Source of the DNA: Orobanche coerulescens
Taxonomy: Eukaryota > Streptophyta > Magnoliopsida > Lamiales > Orobanchaceae
Assembly (NCBI GenBank): GCA_033398695.1
Contig: CM065802.1
Span: 143,950,096 to 144,014,095 of the forward strand
Direction of reading: 5' to 3'
DNA: 64,000 bases
Shown: one piece after another, positions 21,170 to 31,945 of the stretch
How positions within the stretch are numbered: position 1 is the stretch's first letter
How the letters are laid out: each line of letters opens with the position of its first letter
Program-made: the position numbers and the translations under genes
Notes under the pieces: generated by a model
Told to the model about the DNA's origin: nothing
What the model saw: the letters and a program-made list of their open reading frames with translations, nothing else
Databases searched by the model: none

Positions 21170-22656
21170 TGTAGGTCACAAGTCGTCCAGGAATAAGTCT
21201 AGAGGGGGGTGAATAGACTTATTGAAACTCTTTTCCACAAAGGATGAGTTTCTCAGTTGATGGTACAAATGACGTAGAGTCGTCTGTAGTCAATGTAAGT
21301 GCGGAAGTCAGCTGATAACGAATACAGAAATAATCAATGGAACACTTTAGTATGAATGCAGCAGTTAAGTATGATAATGAAAGGAGTAAAACACGCAGGC
21401 AGTTATAGTGGTCTCAGAGGTGGGATAATCCTCTAATAATCCATTTTTCTCCAAACCAGTTGGAGATGAATTCACTATAATTCTCAACCAGTGATAAATA
21501 TTACAGTGATTCAACCAATTACAACAGCTTCCAACCAGTGGAATTCCTTGTCGTTGCAACTCCCTTTGACTGACTTGCACCTCTTGATCTATCATCCTTG
21601 GTGCCTTTACAGTATCTCGAACTTCAACCAGTGAAGTACCCCGAACTCAGGTTTTAAAGACACTAGTGATTGTCTTCTCCAACTAAGAGCTTCTTCAAAT
21701 AAGAACTTTAGAACTCTTGCTCTTACACGATGCTATTGTTCGCTTTGATTGCTTTGTTTGATATGATTGCTTGTAAGTGTTGTTCACATCGTACTGCTCA
21801 TCTTCAAATCTTCAGATTTATATAGGTGTCGATCCTTGAGAATTTCTTCATAGCCGTTGCAAATCTGTAACAAATCTGTCTGTTGGAGAAATAGACTTCT
21901 TTGTTTATTTTTCTGAACGTTGCAAGGCTAGATTCCCATATTTTAATCCAATTCCGACTGTTGTGAAGACTTCCATGTGATGTGCCGAATCTTTTGAACA
22001 TAATAAGATTAAAGTCTCCAGTGGTGGGTCTGGATGAATTACTTAATTTATATCTTTTCCTGGAATCTCTCCAATCTTGTCTCTAATCGCCCGCATGTGA
22101 CTTTCCGTAAGTATTGACTATTCAACGCATGCTGACGTGGACTGGAGTACTTGGCTGATTACTTGACTGACCTCTCTGTGGACAAACTATCTGATGTGCA
22201 GTCAACCTTCTCTGATGTCGACTTCTCTGAAGTGCCGACTTGTCAGAAGTCTTATGGTCAGACTGATCTGATGGTCAGACTTCAGATGACTTTGACTTTC
22301 CTTCTTGACTGCAGTCTGGTCTAACTTTGCTGATTAATTTGTTTGACCAGAACTTCTCTGATAAGGATTGCCTGATATGACTCGTCTGTGGTCAACCTTA
22401 TCTGAATAGGTGAGTTGACCAAGACTCGGCTGATAGATACCTATATGATTTACACTTAGCTGATTTTTAAGCCTAACTTATGTGGCCTATAGAAGATACT
22501 CATTTGGTTCTTCCCTACATTTTGCCAAGTATCTAACTTATCATCTTTTGGCTTATGGAAGATACTCATTTGGTTCTTCCTTACATTTTGCCAAGTAATA
22601 ATCATACATTTGAATATAATGATGACATCATCAAAATCTAACAAGTATTGCTAATA
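21170..22656 (-). repeat. COP2 3' LTR
   Basis: About 1,487 bp matching 31946-33441. The minus-strand TATA box ATATAAAT lies at about 21816-21826. Upstream of it (22050-22450) are many TTGAC/GTCAA and TCTGA repeats. A nearly duplicated segment of about 65 bp, containing AAGATACTCATTTGGTTCTT, occurs at about 22490-22600. Its outer end TGTAGGTC carries the canonical CA terminus on the minus strand. Confidence 0.94.
22050..22450 (-). promoter_or_regulatory. Clustered TTGAC (W-box-like) motifs in COP2 LTR upstream region
   Basis: Within about 400 bp upstream of the TATA box, TTGAC or its complement GTCAA occurs repeatedly: TATTGACTA, TTGACTGACC, AGTCAACC, TTTGACTTTCC, CTTGACTGC, TTTGACCAG, GTCAACCTT and GTTGACCAAG. 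TTGAC is the core bound by plant WRKY factors; stress-responsive copia LTRs are known to use such sites. The equivalent block in the 5' LTR is at about 32865-33215. Confidence 0.5.
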
Positions 22657-22672
22657 AATTCCCCCTATTTTG
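22657..22672 (-). other. COP2 polypurine tract
   Basis: On the minus strand AAAATAGGGGGAAT precedes the 3' LTR. Expected plus-strand primer. Confidence 0.85.
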
Positions 22673-22911
22673 ATGATGGCAAAACTTAAGTAACTTAATC
22701 AAATGAAGAACATGTCTGCACACAAGTGCAAGACACAAACTAAAATCAGTCTTGTTTTGAGACAACTAGAAGTTGTCATTCAAATGACTGTTTATATATT
22801 TCTTCTGATTTTGTTTACAAGTACATCAGCTTTAAATGAACAAACAAAATACAGAAAAATTACAAGTCTTCCAAAATCAAAAAATTACAAGAAAAATACA
22901 AGTGCAAACAA

Positions 22912-23990
22912 ATGTTATCTGCCTCGGCCTCTGCCTCTGCGGGCAGTTTTCTTGAGAGGCCTAAAAGGCTTTGCACCAATTGGTCTTTTCTTGGTGGGTG
23001 CTAGGTCGTATTTCCTCTTGATAACCAGGGCAGCAAAATATTGTTCTTCTTCGGAAGAGAACTTATGCTCTTCACACAGCTTCCTTATCTCCCTTTGTAA
23101 TGTTAACTCATCCAATTCATTATTTTGCAAAGTGGGAGGATCTTCAGGTCTGAAAGGAGGAATCGTGGGGTAGGCATTCCATTCTTTTGCATGCCTTACT
23201 AGGATGGCCTAGAGAGTTGGATGTGTTGATTCCATAAAGTCAATAAATGTCTGCTGTGTGGAGCAATTTTTCTCCTGGAGTAACTCTCAGATATAAAATT
23301 TTTCAATGAACTGCTTCTTTGCAGATCCCCACATTGAACTAGTTTCGACAGGAAGGAAATCCTCAAAAAACCACAACTCTTTGCCTTTCCATTCTAATGT
23401 AGGCTCTTCCCCAAGTCTGGTCCTCCTTCTCTTGGCTGCAGGCTGATCATCAGTCTGCTCTTGGTCAGCTATTTCTTTTCTCTTCTGACTTGATGTCCCA
23501 GCTTCAAGCAATGGAACATCTTGCCTATTCTTCGTTCTCAGCTCCTGAACCTGAACTCCTCTTACTTCCCCTTCTTCCCCCTGCTTTCCTTCCCCCTTTT
23601 TGCCAGCATCAACCAATATGGTCAACTGCTGCTCTACTCTTTGCATCCAGTCAGACATGCCAAGTGGCATTCTGGAATTGTTCGTAGGAGGAGGTTGACG
23701 AGCATTCCTCTGCAGTAGGGTGTCAATCTTTGCATTTATTGACTGCAGGTCAGGTGAGATTCTGGCGGCAAGCAGCTCTTCTAAGGATTATTTTACAACG
23801 CTGTGGATCAGCTCAGTCATCACCGGGGAGATTGGTGATGGCTGAGGAGAGTGCTCACCGACGCTTTCTGTGCCTGCAGGTAGGTTTGCAGTGTACCTAC
23901 CTATCTGCAGACTCCTGTCTGCAGGCGGATGATCAGGTGGGGTCTGCTCTGGGGTACCCGACCTGTCATCTTCTTCAGCTAGGCTGGCAT
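22912..23990 (-). pseudogene. COP2 extra ORF, C-terminal part (basic tail)
   Basis: Minus-strand fragments 23670-23287 and 23130-22915. The first contains MSDWMQRVEQQLTILVDA, a hydrophilic Glu/Gly-rich linker and a basic PAAKRRRTRLG cluster resembling a nuclear localisation signal. The second ends in KKRPIGAKPFRP..RRGRGRGR, a strongly basic C-terminus. No membrane segment is visible. They look like the end of the protein that starts at about 25960, separated by an acidic low-complexity stretch and frame breaks. Function unknown. Confidence 0.5.
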
Positions 23991-24400
23991 CTAGGCTGGT
24001 GTAGCGGGCAGGTGCCCCAGCCTTATCTGATCTGGCTTCATCTTGGCCTTCTTTTTCTTCAGCCTCTTTCTCTTTTTCTCCTTCCTCTTCCTTTTCTTCC
24101 TCTCTCTCTTCTTCCTTCTCTTCCTCCTTCTCTTCTTCTTCATCATCATATTTCTTTTATCTCTCATCACCCTTTTTATCATCATCGTCATCATCATCAT
24201 CATCATCATTATTATCATCATCATCCTTGTCAACTTCTTCTCCTTCTTCCTCATCTTCTTCTTCCAACTCTTCAGTCTTTTCTACTTCCTTTTTTCACTC
24301 TGTTTTTCAACTAAAATTTTTTCTTCTTCTTTTTCTTTTTCTACTTCCTCCTATCTCTCCTCTTCTTCTTCTATTACAATGATTTCTTCGTTTTCAGCTT
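23991..24400 (-). repeat. GAA/GAG-rich and ATG-rich low-complexity tract in COP2 extra ORF
   Basis: Plus strand is CTT/CTC/CAT simple sequence, encoding on the minus strand Lys/Glu- and Met-rich runs. Opposite-strand frames give Leu/Phe/Ile/Ser runs that mimic membrane proteins but are composition artefacts. Stops occur in every frame across parts of the tract. Confidence 0.85.
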
Positions 24401-25975
24401 CATTTTCTTCTTCCTCCACAACTTCGTCTATCACGATTTCCTTTTCTTCAACTACTCTATTTTCATTGATAGCTCCATCAAAAATACTTTGCATAATAGA
24501 ATAGATGAATTGGTCCATGTTGGTTTTAAAATTAGACATGAACCAATTCTCCTGGAGCATTAAAATAGGATTTGACTCATTGCAAAACTCCATGAGTACT
24601 TGCTCTGTAGCCTGAGGATACTCCCAGCTACTGCTTTCAACAAAAATTTGCAGTTGAGAGAATGAAAATGATTTCAAGGTTTTCCATTCCTCAAAAATAT
24701 GTATAAAAGAATGTTTTAGAGCGTGAGGTTCTACCAGCTGAAGATGCTCTATAGACAGGTTTAAGAAATTATTCTCGAGCAGGTTGAAAGAATAGTTTGC
24801 CTCTGGAATGTGAATGATTAAACGTGCTTCTTCTTCTTCTGAAATGAATTGGGGAGTGAGAAGAGGGACAAGATGGGTTTCCAGGCTGGAGGGAGCAGGC
24901 TGATCCTCTCTATGAATGGGTTCAGGGTTAGAAAACTGATCTGGTTGCTCCTCCTCATCAAACAATCGCTTCGGTCTTTTGGGTGATGGTTCTGGTGAGG
25001 AGTGAATCACGGATGGCTCACCAGGGGCTGGTCCCCTTCTCTTGAAACGGATGGCAATAGGGGTATCATTTGAGTCTGAGTCAGACCTAGCTCCAGGTTG
25101 ATCCCTGGCTGCAGCCTGATCTTCGGCTGACTCCTCTGAGCTCGAAGGGTATCTGTAGGGAGTTCGCTCCACAGACATTTCCCTTAGTATATGAGCTGCT
25201 TTCCTCTCTCCTCCTATCCTACACAGGGTCTCTTGGTCTAAGTGACCAAGCCTCTTGTTGATGTGGAAGGGGTCAGGGTTTCCCTTCGCCACACCAAACT
25301 GCTCCAAAATCCAACTTAGATGCGTTCCAAACGCCAGCTTGTTTTTTAATCTTTTCTCATCGTCCAGCCACTGGACTTTGTTCACCTCGCGAACTAATTG
25401 TCTGAAGATATAGTCAGACTAATCAATGGATTGATCTTGGATAAGGGCCCCCAAGACCATGAATTTGGCTGACGACAGTTGGTCGTAACTGCCAGCCATA
25501 CTCATCACTATCTTCTTGGTGATATCCAACACATAGCGATATTCCTTCCTAAGATCACTCCTCTTCGCAGTAAGCTTCAACTTTTCCGGCTGGTCAAAAA
25601 CCTTGATTTTCAGCCACGTGTCGGCTGCGTTCTGCTTTAGGGCTTCGACAACCATTTCATGGGTCTTCATCCCAAAGATTTTCCCGACCGATTCTGGAGT
25701 AATATCCACTTGGAATCCACAAATTGAGCTCCTTATGCCTGATTCGAGAACTCGTGCTTCTCTGTAAAAAGCGATAACAGCCTCCTTTAAAAGACATTTA
25801 AGGCTGATATCCAGAAATGGGTAGATCCCATTTACCTTCATTGATCTGATGAGATGTCGTACGTCATTGTCCAGATTTGCCTCAAGAAGTCCTTCGAAAT
25901 TGACGACCAGTGAGAAAATGATCTGGTCCTTCACTTCCTTAAGGTTAACTCCGTTGAAGTATGCTTCTATTTCTG
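24351..25975 (-). pseudogene. COP2 extra ORF in env position, N-terminal and middle parts
   Basis: On the minus strand the frame runs from at least 25975 (FAEIEAYFNGVN, upstream of GTG at 25934) to 24351, broken once by TAG at 25419-25421 (after LIQDQSID). The N-terminal about 220 residues (LLKEAVIAFYREARV, CGFQVDITPESVGKIFGM, LDITKKIVMSMAGSYDQL, LAFGTHLSWILEQFGV) resemble the 'putative plant transposon protein' domain found in extra ORFs of plant retroelements. The middle is Ser/Pro/Glu-rich with RFKRRGP and KRPKRL basic clusters; the end is acidic (EEEENEAENEE). No signal peptide or clear membrane helix. Sireviruses may carry an env-like gene at this place; homology to envelope is not shown here. 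Confidence 0.6.
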
Positions 25976-26434
25976 CGAAAGAAAAATTCTTCTGAGTGTA
26001 TGAAAATTCGAAAGGGTTTTTTGCTCTGTGAAAACTATGGTTTGTAAGCGTAAGGAAGGTAAAGTGAGACGGCTTTTCGGTATTTAAAAGGAAATTGAAG
26101 CGACGTTGGGAATATTAAATTAATTTAATTGAGTCGGTTCAAATTTTGAATGAGTGGGGTCGTGTGAATGTGTAAGCGTGCTAGCTTGTCATCGTGTAAT
26201 CGTGAATGTGGGATTGCCACGTGTAAATAAATAATAATAAAATATTCCATAGTCGGTCAAATTAGAAAACTTAGCTGGTTGACTGTTGACTGTTTGACTG
26301 TTTGACTGCTCTGCATCAGGTGACTCTCCTCGTCGGCTTCAGGTAGGTTCTGATGCCTGTGGTCAGCTTAGTCCGTCCTTTGTCTTTTCGTCTGGTATGA
26401 TCAGGTAACTTTATTTGCTCATCTGACCTGGTCT
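25976..26434 (-). other. COP2 spacer between RNase H and extra ORF
   Basis: About 460 bp without a convincing gene. It contains AT-rich DNA and, near 26270-26310, a run GGTTGACTGTTGACTGTTTGACTG of TTGAC repeats. A leader or promoter for the extra ORF could sit here, but I see no clear TATA box or splice site. Confidence 0.5.
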
Positions 26435-27991
26435 TCAGGTAGCTTTCTCATATGTACTAGATTCCCAATCTAGTAATCTAAGTTCCCTGCTCAGCTCCAA
26501 AAACCTTTCTTCTGGTAAAGGTTTGGTGAAAATGTCAGCAATTTGATATTCTGTGCTGACTCTTTCAACTCTGACCCTCTTATTAAGCACGTGATCTCCA
26601 ATGAAGTGATGCTTAACATCAATGTGCTTCGTCCTTGAGTGCAATACCGGATTGGTGGTGATTGCAATTGCACTATTGTTGTCGCACCAAATTGGAACTT
26701 CATTTGCAATTATGTTGTAATACCTTAGTTGTTGTCTGATCCAGAAGATCTGGGCACAACAGCTACCTGCAGCTAGATATTCTGACTCTTTTGTTGAGAT
26801 AGAGTTAGATATCTGCTTCTTTCTAAACCAGGATATCAGTCTGGTTCCTAGGAATTGGCACGTTCCACTAGTGCTTTTCCTATTAATCTTAGATCCTGCG
26901 AAATCTGCATCTGAATATCCTGACAGCTCAAAATTGTCATCTTTAGGATACCATAAACCGACATTAATGGTAGACTTGAGATATTTGATGATTCTCTTAG
27001 CTGCTTCTAGGTGTGACTGCTTAGGTTTAGACTGGAATCGTGCACATACTCCTACAGCATATGAGATGTCTGGCCTGCTTGCAGTCAGATAAAGAAGTGA
27101 TCCAGTGAGTCCTCTATAGTGGGTTGAGTCCACTGATATGCCTTCTTCATCTGCTTCAAGGTGTGTACTTGTGATCATAAGAATTTTTGCTGTCTTGGCT
27201 GATTCCATTAAAAATCAATTCATTAGATCTCTGGTGTATTTAGCTTGGTTGATGAAAATTCCATTCTCCATCTGCTTAACTTGCAGTCCTAGAAAGAAAT
27301 TAAGCTTGCCCATCATACTCATCTCAAATTCTCCTTGCATGAGATTTGAGAACTTCTCACATAGCTCTGGATTGGTTGATCCAAATATGATATCATCCAC
27401 ATATATATGGACTAATAATATGTGGTCTTCATGCTCCACTCTGAATAGGGTTTTATCCACCTTGCTTTTGCTGAATCCATTCTTCTCAAGAAACACAGAT
27501 AATGTTTCATACCATGCTCTTGGTGCCTGCTTGAGTCCATATAGAGCCTTCTAAAGGTTGTAGACTTTGTCTCCTTTGATAAAACCAGGGGGTTTCTCCA
27601 CATATACTTCTTCTTCTAGAATTCCATTCAGAAAGGCACTCTTTACATCCATCTGGTAGACTATAAAATCTTTGAATGCTGCATATGCAAGGAATAGTCC
27701 GATGGCTTCTAATCGTGCAACAGGTGCATAAGTTTCATCAAAATCTATCCCTTCGCATTGTGCATAGCCTTTAGCAACAAGTCTGGCTTTATTCATAACA
27801 GCTCCATCTTCATCGCATTTGTTGTTGTACACCCATTTGGTGCCAATCACCTTCTTATGATCTGGTCTGTCTGTTAGTTCCCAAACATTGTTCCTTTCCA
27901 TTTGTTGAGCTCTTATTGCATTGCATTGATCCATGAGTAGTCTTCTCGGGCTTGCTCTGTTGTCTTGGGTTCTATTTGATACATAAAGCAT
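26435..27991 (-). pseudogene. pol: COP2 reverse transcriptase and RNase H
   Basis: Minus strand, nearly complete. RT begins [20 protein letters not shown], then [21 protein letters not shown] and [12 protein letters not shown]; a stop follows VYNL at about 27551. It continues KALYGLKQAPRAWYE, then LVHIYVDDIIFGSTN, with YVDD intact. A second stop lies near 27215. RNase H follows: SRPDISYAVG, SGYSDADFAG, STKESEYLAA, WCDNNSAIAI, and HIDVKHHFIGDHV, ending with DIFTKPLPEERF at about 26450. All catalytic acids are visible; two nonsense codons inactivate it. Confidence 0.92.
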
Positions 27992-28365
27992 GAAAACATT
28001 GCCATTCCTACGGGTAGAGTAGACTGTCTTGTCTTGAATCCATCAGTTAGCTTCCCAATGATCTGTTGGATAGGGTGATCTTTGAGCCACTTAGGAATGT
28101 CTTCTTCTTCTTCAGGGTCTGTTCCCCCTGTAGATTTGCTTTGGTGGGTTTCTTCTCTCTCTGCATCAGCTTGGATCTGATCTCCTTGGTCTGCAACTGG
28201 ATCACCTACCGTCTTGTCATCTGCAGGTTGGGATCTGGTCTGGTCTGCAGATGAGTCTTTATCAGCTACAGATTGGTCTTTGTCAGCAGCAACTGGATCA
28301 GGTAGGTTTTGTGGTCCTGACTGATCTGCAGTTGGGTCTTCATCAGCTACAGATGGGTCTTCAGG
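27992..28365 (-). pseudogene. pol: COP2 integrase-RT linker with ADQ/ADKD-type repeats
   Basis: Minus-strand translation is hydrophilic and acidic, with recurrent short units such as SVADED, VAADKDQ, SVADKD and VADQGDQ, then EEEEDIPKWLKDHP leading to the RT. One TAG after VDSPAD at 28366-28368 interrupts it. This linker is normally poorly conserved; no catalytic function. Confidence 0.75.
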
Positions 28366-29340
28366 CTAGTCTGCAGGTGAGTCCACCATTCTTGTGTCAT
28401 GGATAATGACTTCTTCTAGGGTGGCAGATTTGAGCTTATTCTCTATCAGCTCCACCTTTTTCCTGTACTCAGCAGTAGTTTCATCAAATACAACATGAGG
28501 TGTTTCCTCCAGAACTAAGGTTCTTTTGTTAAAAACTCTATATGCCTTGCTTCTTTGTGAATATCCCATAAAGAGACCATCATCAATTTTAGCATCAAAG
28601 GCATTTAGTTGGGTTTTACCGTTGTTGTGGATGAAACACTTACAACCAAAAATATGAAAATATGCAACAGTTGGTGTTTTGCCATTCCAAACCTCATAGG
28701 GAGTTTTGCCACGTCTCACTATTATCATACTCATATTCTGAGTGTGACATGCTGCGTTGACAGCTTCAGCCCAGAACCTCTTGGGCAGGTCTGCTTCTGC
28801 AATCATGGACCTGGCAGCTTCCTTCAAGGTTCTGTTTCTTCTTTCAGCAACACCATTCTACTGAGGGGTCCTGGCTGCTGGATCCCATTCTGATCATTGT
28901 AATCAGTGATTGCCTTGTTGAGAAATTCTCCTCCTCTATCTGATCTGATCTTGATGATTGAGAGAGATTTCTCATTCTGAATCCTCCTTAACAGCTCAGG
29001 TAATTTGGTTAGTGTTTCACTCTTTTTATAGAGAAAAACAACCCATGTGTATCTTGAGTAGTCATCTACTACTAGAGCGTGCTTTCTGCCACTTAAGGTC
29101 ATTGTCTTGATGGGACCAAATATATCCATGTGTAGTAGATCTCGGATCCTTGTTGTAAGAGTGGTAGGGTGAACTGGCTTGAATGATGCTCTTGTTTGCT
29201 TCCCTTTCTGACATGCATCACAGAGAGCTTCCTTCTTGAATACTTCTTCTGGAAGTCCTCTGACCAGCTTCTGGGAACTAATCTTGTTGATATGGCTTTG
29301 AAATTTAGGTGACATAGTCTCTTGTGACACAGCCATCCAT
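28366..29340 (-). pseudogene. pol: COP2 integrase
   Basis: Zinc region end CDACQKGKQTRASF, then the core: LLHMDIFGPIKTM (first Asp), VVDDYSRYTWVVFLYKK, and IKIRSDRGGEFLN (second Asp). A frameshift near 28870 and a TAG near 28855 break the stretch that carries the catalytic Glu (GVAERRN, in the frame of 28827). The C-terminal part follows: RFWAEAVNAACHTQN, TPYEVWNGKTP, HIFGCKCFIHN, and GYSQRSKAYRVFNKRT. It carries out integration into host DNA in intact relatives; dead here. Confidence 0.9.
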
Positions 29341-29782
29341 TCTCAGCTATTGTCTCAGATAGAAAACAGGTATTAGGAGTTCCTGTGTTCCAAGCTATCA
29401 TATAGACATCCCTCCTTATGAATCCTTGTAGCTTCACTTCTCCAGATAGGATATCTATCACCATGCATTTCCAAATGGTGAAGACTACTAGATTCTTCTC
29501 ATCACAAAACTGACTTAAGCTCAAAAGATTATACTTGAGTCCTTTGACATAATGAACTTTGGATATGGTGATGTTTCCTCTGTGCAGCTCTCCAAAACCT
29601 TTGGTCTGTCCTCTAGAGCTATCTCCAAATGTTACATCTGGACCTTTTTCTTTGGTATCATTCATCAGCACCTTCTTGTTCCCGGTCATGTGCCTTGAGC
29701 ATCCGGAATCTACAAACCATTCTTCACCTCCAATGTTTGAATTTGTGGAGATGTGGTAGTAGTCCTTCCACCTTTTTTGCAA
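29270..29782 (-). pseudogene. pol: COP2 protease and GAG-pre-integrase domain
   Basis: Frame 29782 downwards: EEWFVDSGCSRHMTG, the Sirevirus-type protease active site (Asp-Ser-Gly), then VTFGDSSRGQTKGFG, GLKYNLLSLSQFCD. The pre-integrase zinc region begins WLCHKRLCHLNFKAIS. A frameshift near 29290 moves the reading into the integrase frame that starts around 29336. Confidence 0.9.
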
Positions 29783-31866
29783 TCAGACAAGCAAAGATTT
29801 AGGTACCCAAATCTGTGTGGGTCCTCGGGGGTTAGTTGGTTTCCTAGAGAACTGGTTTCTCCTGGGGTTGTGAAAGTTGCTGTTATTACCCCTAAAAGGT
29901 GTGTAAGGTCTGGGTCTATATCCTCTGTTGGGATTGTGTACCGGATATGCCTCATAAAACTGATGGTGTGGGCCATGTCTAAATGTTGGCTGAGACCATT
30001 TATTAAATCTTTGAGGTCTCCACAGCTGTTCGTTTTGAAAATTAGGATAACCTTGAGGTTACCATTTGCCCCTCCCATTTTGAAATCTGTTTTTAGGGAG
30101 TCTTTGATAATAGTGGGCATGTTCTCTGGGCTGCTGCTTCTGCCTTGGCCATTGCCTAGTCTCATGTCTAGGTGGCTGCCTTGTATAACTTGGCTGCAGC
30201 ATAAACCTGTGACTTGGCTGCTGCTTGTTTTGAAACACAGGTTTGTATATTGGCTCAGCATTCGAGACAATTGTTTCTCCCTTGATGAAAGTGGTTTTAG
30301 AACTAGAGGGAGTGTGGGGGTCACATCCAAGGGCTGATCTGGAATATAATGGCCTTTTATTTGTACACAATTCGTCCAGGGTTAGAGATGTCTTCAGGGA
30401 GGTTATTTCTTTCGCCTGAGTTTTACTTAGCTGAGCCAGTTTTGCAAACATAGCTTTGACATGAGCAAGTGCAGCTGGTTTTTCACTATTTAAAACAGTT
30501 AATCGTTTTATCTCAGTTGTGGCATTATCAGCCAGGTTTGTAGAGTTGTCTGCAGCCTGTTTTTCAAGATCAACTTTGATTTTATTAAATTCTAGGCTGA
30601 GTTTTTCAAAGTCATTTTTCAGCTGCCCATTCTCATCTTGCAGTTGGGTTCTCTCAGCTGATACAGTTTGGTGTGCAGTTTTTAATCTCTCAAAATCTTT
30701 GAGAAGCTGATTTACAGACTCGTGTAAGTCCATGTCTTGTGCCATGTCTGAGCTATTATTATTTGAAACTGAGGGTTAAGATGTTACCTCTTCATCAGCT
30801 AGGTTGGCCATCAGACAATCATATTCTTCATCATCATCAGAGAAGAATCCGCTGCTTGATTCTACTCGCTCTTGATATTCTCCGATGAGGGCCTTCCTTC
30901 GGTCTTCTTTTCTGCTCACCTGCTTCTTGCTCTCGTCCTTCTTGAGATCAGAACAGTCGATTTGGATGTGACTTGTCTTGTGGCAATTATAACACTCCAC
31001 CTTCCAGCTTCCAGCCTTTTGATTTCTCTTGGGGTTCTCCTTATAGTTCTTCTTGTATTTGGAGTAATTCTTTCTGAAGTTGCTGAACCTTTGCATTATG
31101 AACGCCATTTCTTCCTCAAAATCAAGTGGATTTGGAGGTTTGACTTCAGATAAGCTTTTGGTGGGGGACTCGGCTGCAAAGGCTATTCCCTTCTCTGCAG
31201 GCTCGGTAGATGATGAACTTGGGAGTTCGAATTCATAAGCCTTTAGATCGGAGAACAGCTCCTGGATCTTTATTTTGTTAAGATCCTTGGATTCTGTCAT
31301 GGTCACTGCCTTCATACTCCATTCAGGATTGAGAGATCTTAAGACCTTCAGCGCCATCTCCTTGTTCCCATATGATTTCCCCAGCGAGTTAATCTCATTG
31401 ATGATTTCAGTGAACCTTGTCTCCACTTGGTCTATGGATTCGCCATTCTTCATTTTGAAGTTGTCAAATTTTTGGGTGGCAATTGACAACTTGTTTTCTT
31501 TTATCAGCTCCGTTCCCTCACACATTAAGGCTAATGTGTCCCAGATTTCTTTGGCGTTTTTGCAGTTCTTGATCCTGACCATTGTTGATTTGTCAAGTGT
31601 TTGGTATAGCACGTCTCTGGCCCAGTTGTCAAGGTTGGCCAGCATTCTTTCTTCAATGGTCAGCTCCGTCCTCTTCTTTGGGATATTTTCGGGCTTTCCG
31701 GCTGCAATCTCCTCAGGAGTGTTGTCCTTCTCGAAGATGAATGGCCGTCCTCTATGATGCACCACATGTCGTCATGGATTGAAGATAAGTGTGCCTGCAT
31801 CCTTATCTTCCAAAGATCATACTCGTTAACTGAAAAAACAGGTAATCTAGAATGCATGTGTTCCAT
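29783..31866 (-). pseudogene. gag: COP2 Gag
   Basis: Starts MEHMHSRLPVFSVNEYDLWK at 31866, about 65 bp after the primer site. A frameshift lies near 31740. Capsid-like UBN2-type domain: ANLDNWARDVLYQTL, then IWDTLALMCEGTE, then FTEIINEINSLGKSYGN. Zinc knuckle CYNCHKTSHIQIDC at about 30990-30945. After a TAA at 30776-30778 the same frame continues with a coiled coil (about 30720-30400, heptads such as LKDFERLKTAHQTV). An Arg/Gln/Pro-rich tail follows, with stops at 30059-30061 and near 29783, ending TQIWVPKSLL. The IWVPK motif is shared with TRG1. Confidence 0.88.
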
Positions 31867-31930
31867 TTCTATAATGAGCTTAAAATATATGCTCGATATA
31901 TGGATTTGGTTCTTGAAATATTGAACCAAC

Positions 31931-31943
31931 CTCTCCGATACCA
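31931..31943 (-). other. COP2 primer binding site (Met tRNA type)
   Basis: Minus strand TGGTATCGGAGAG, two bases downstream of the 5' LTR end. One to two mismatches from the initiator-Met site. Confidence 0.88.
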
Positions 31944-31945
31944 CT

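Noticed and set aside
24043..24504. Leu/Phe/Ile-rich plus-strand frame resembling a membrane protein
   Set aside because: Antisense of a CTT/CAT simple-sequence tract in the COP2 extra ORF; composition artefact.
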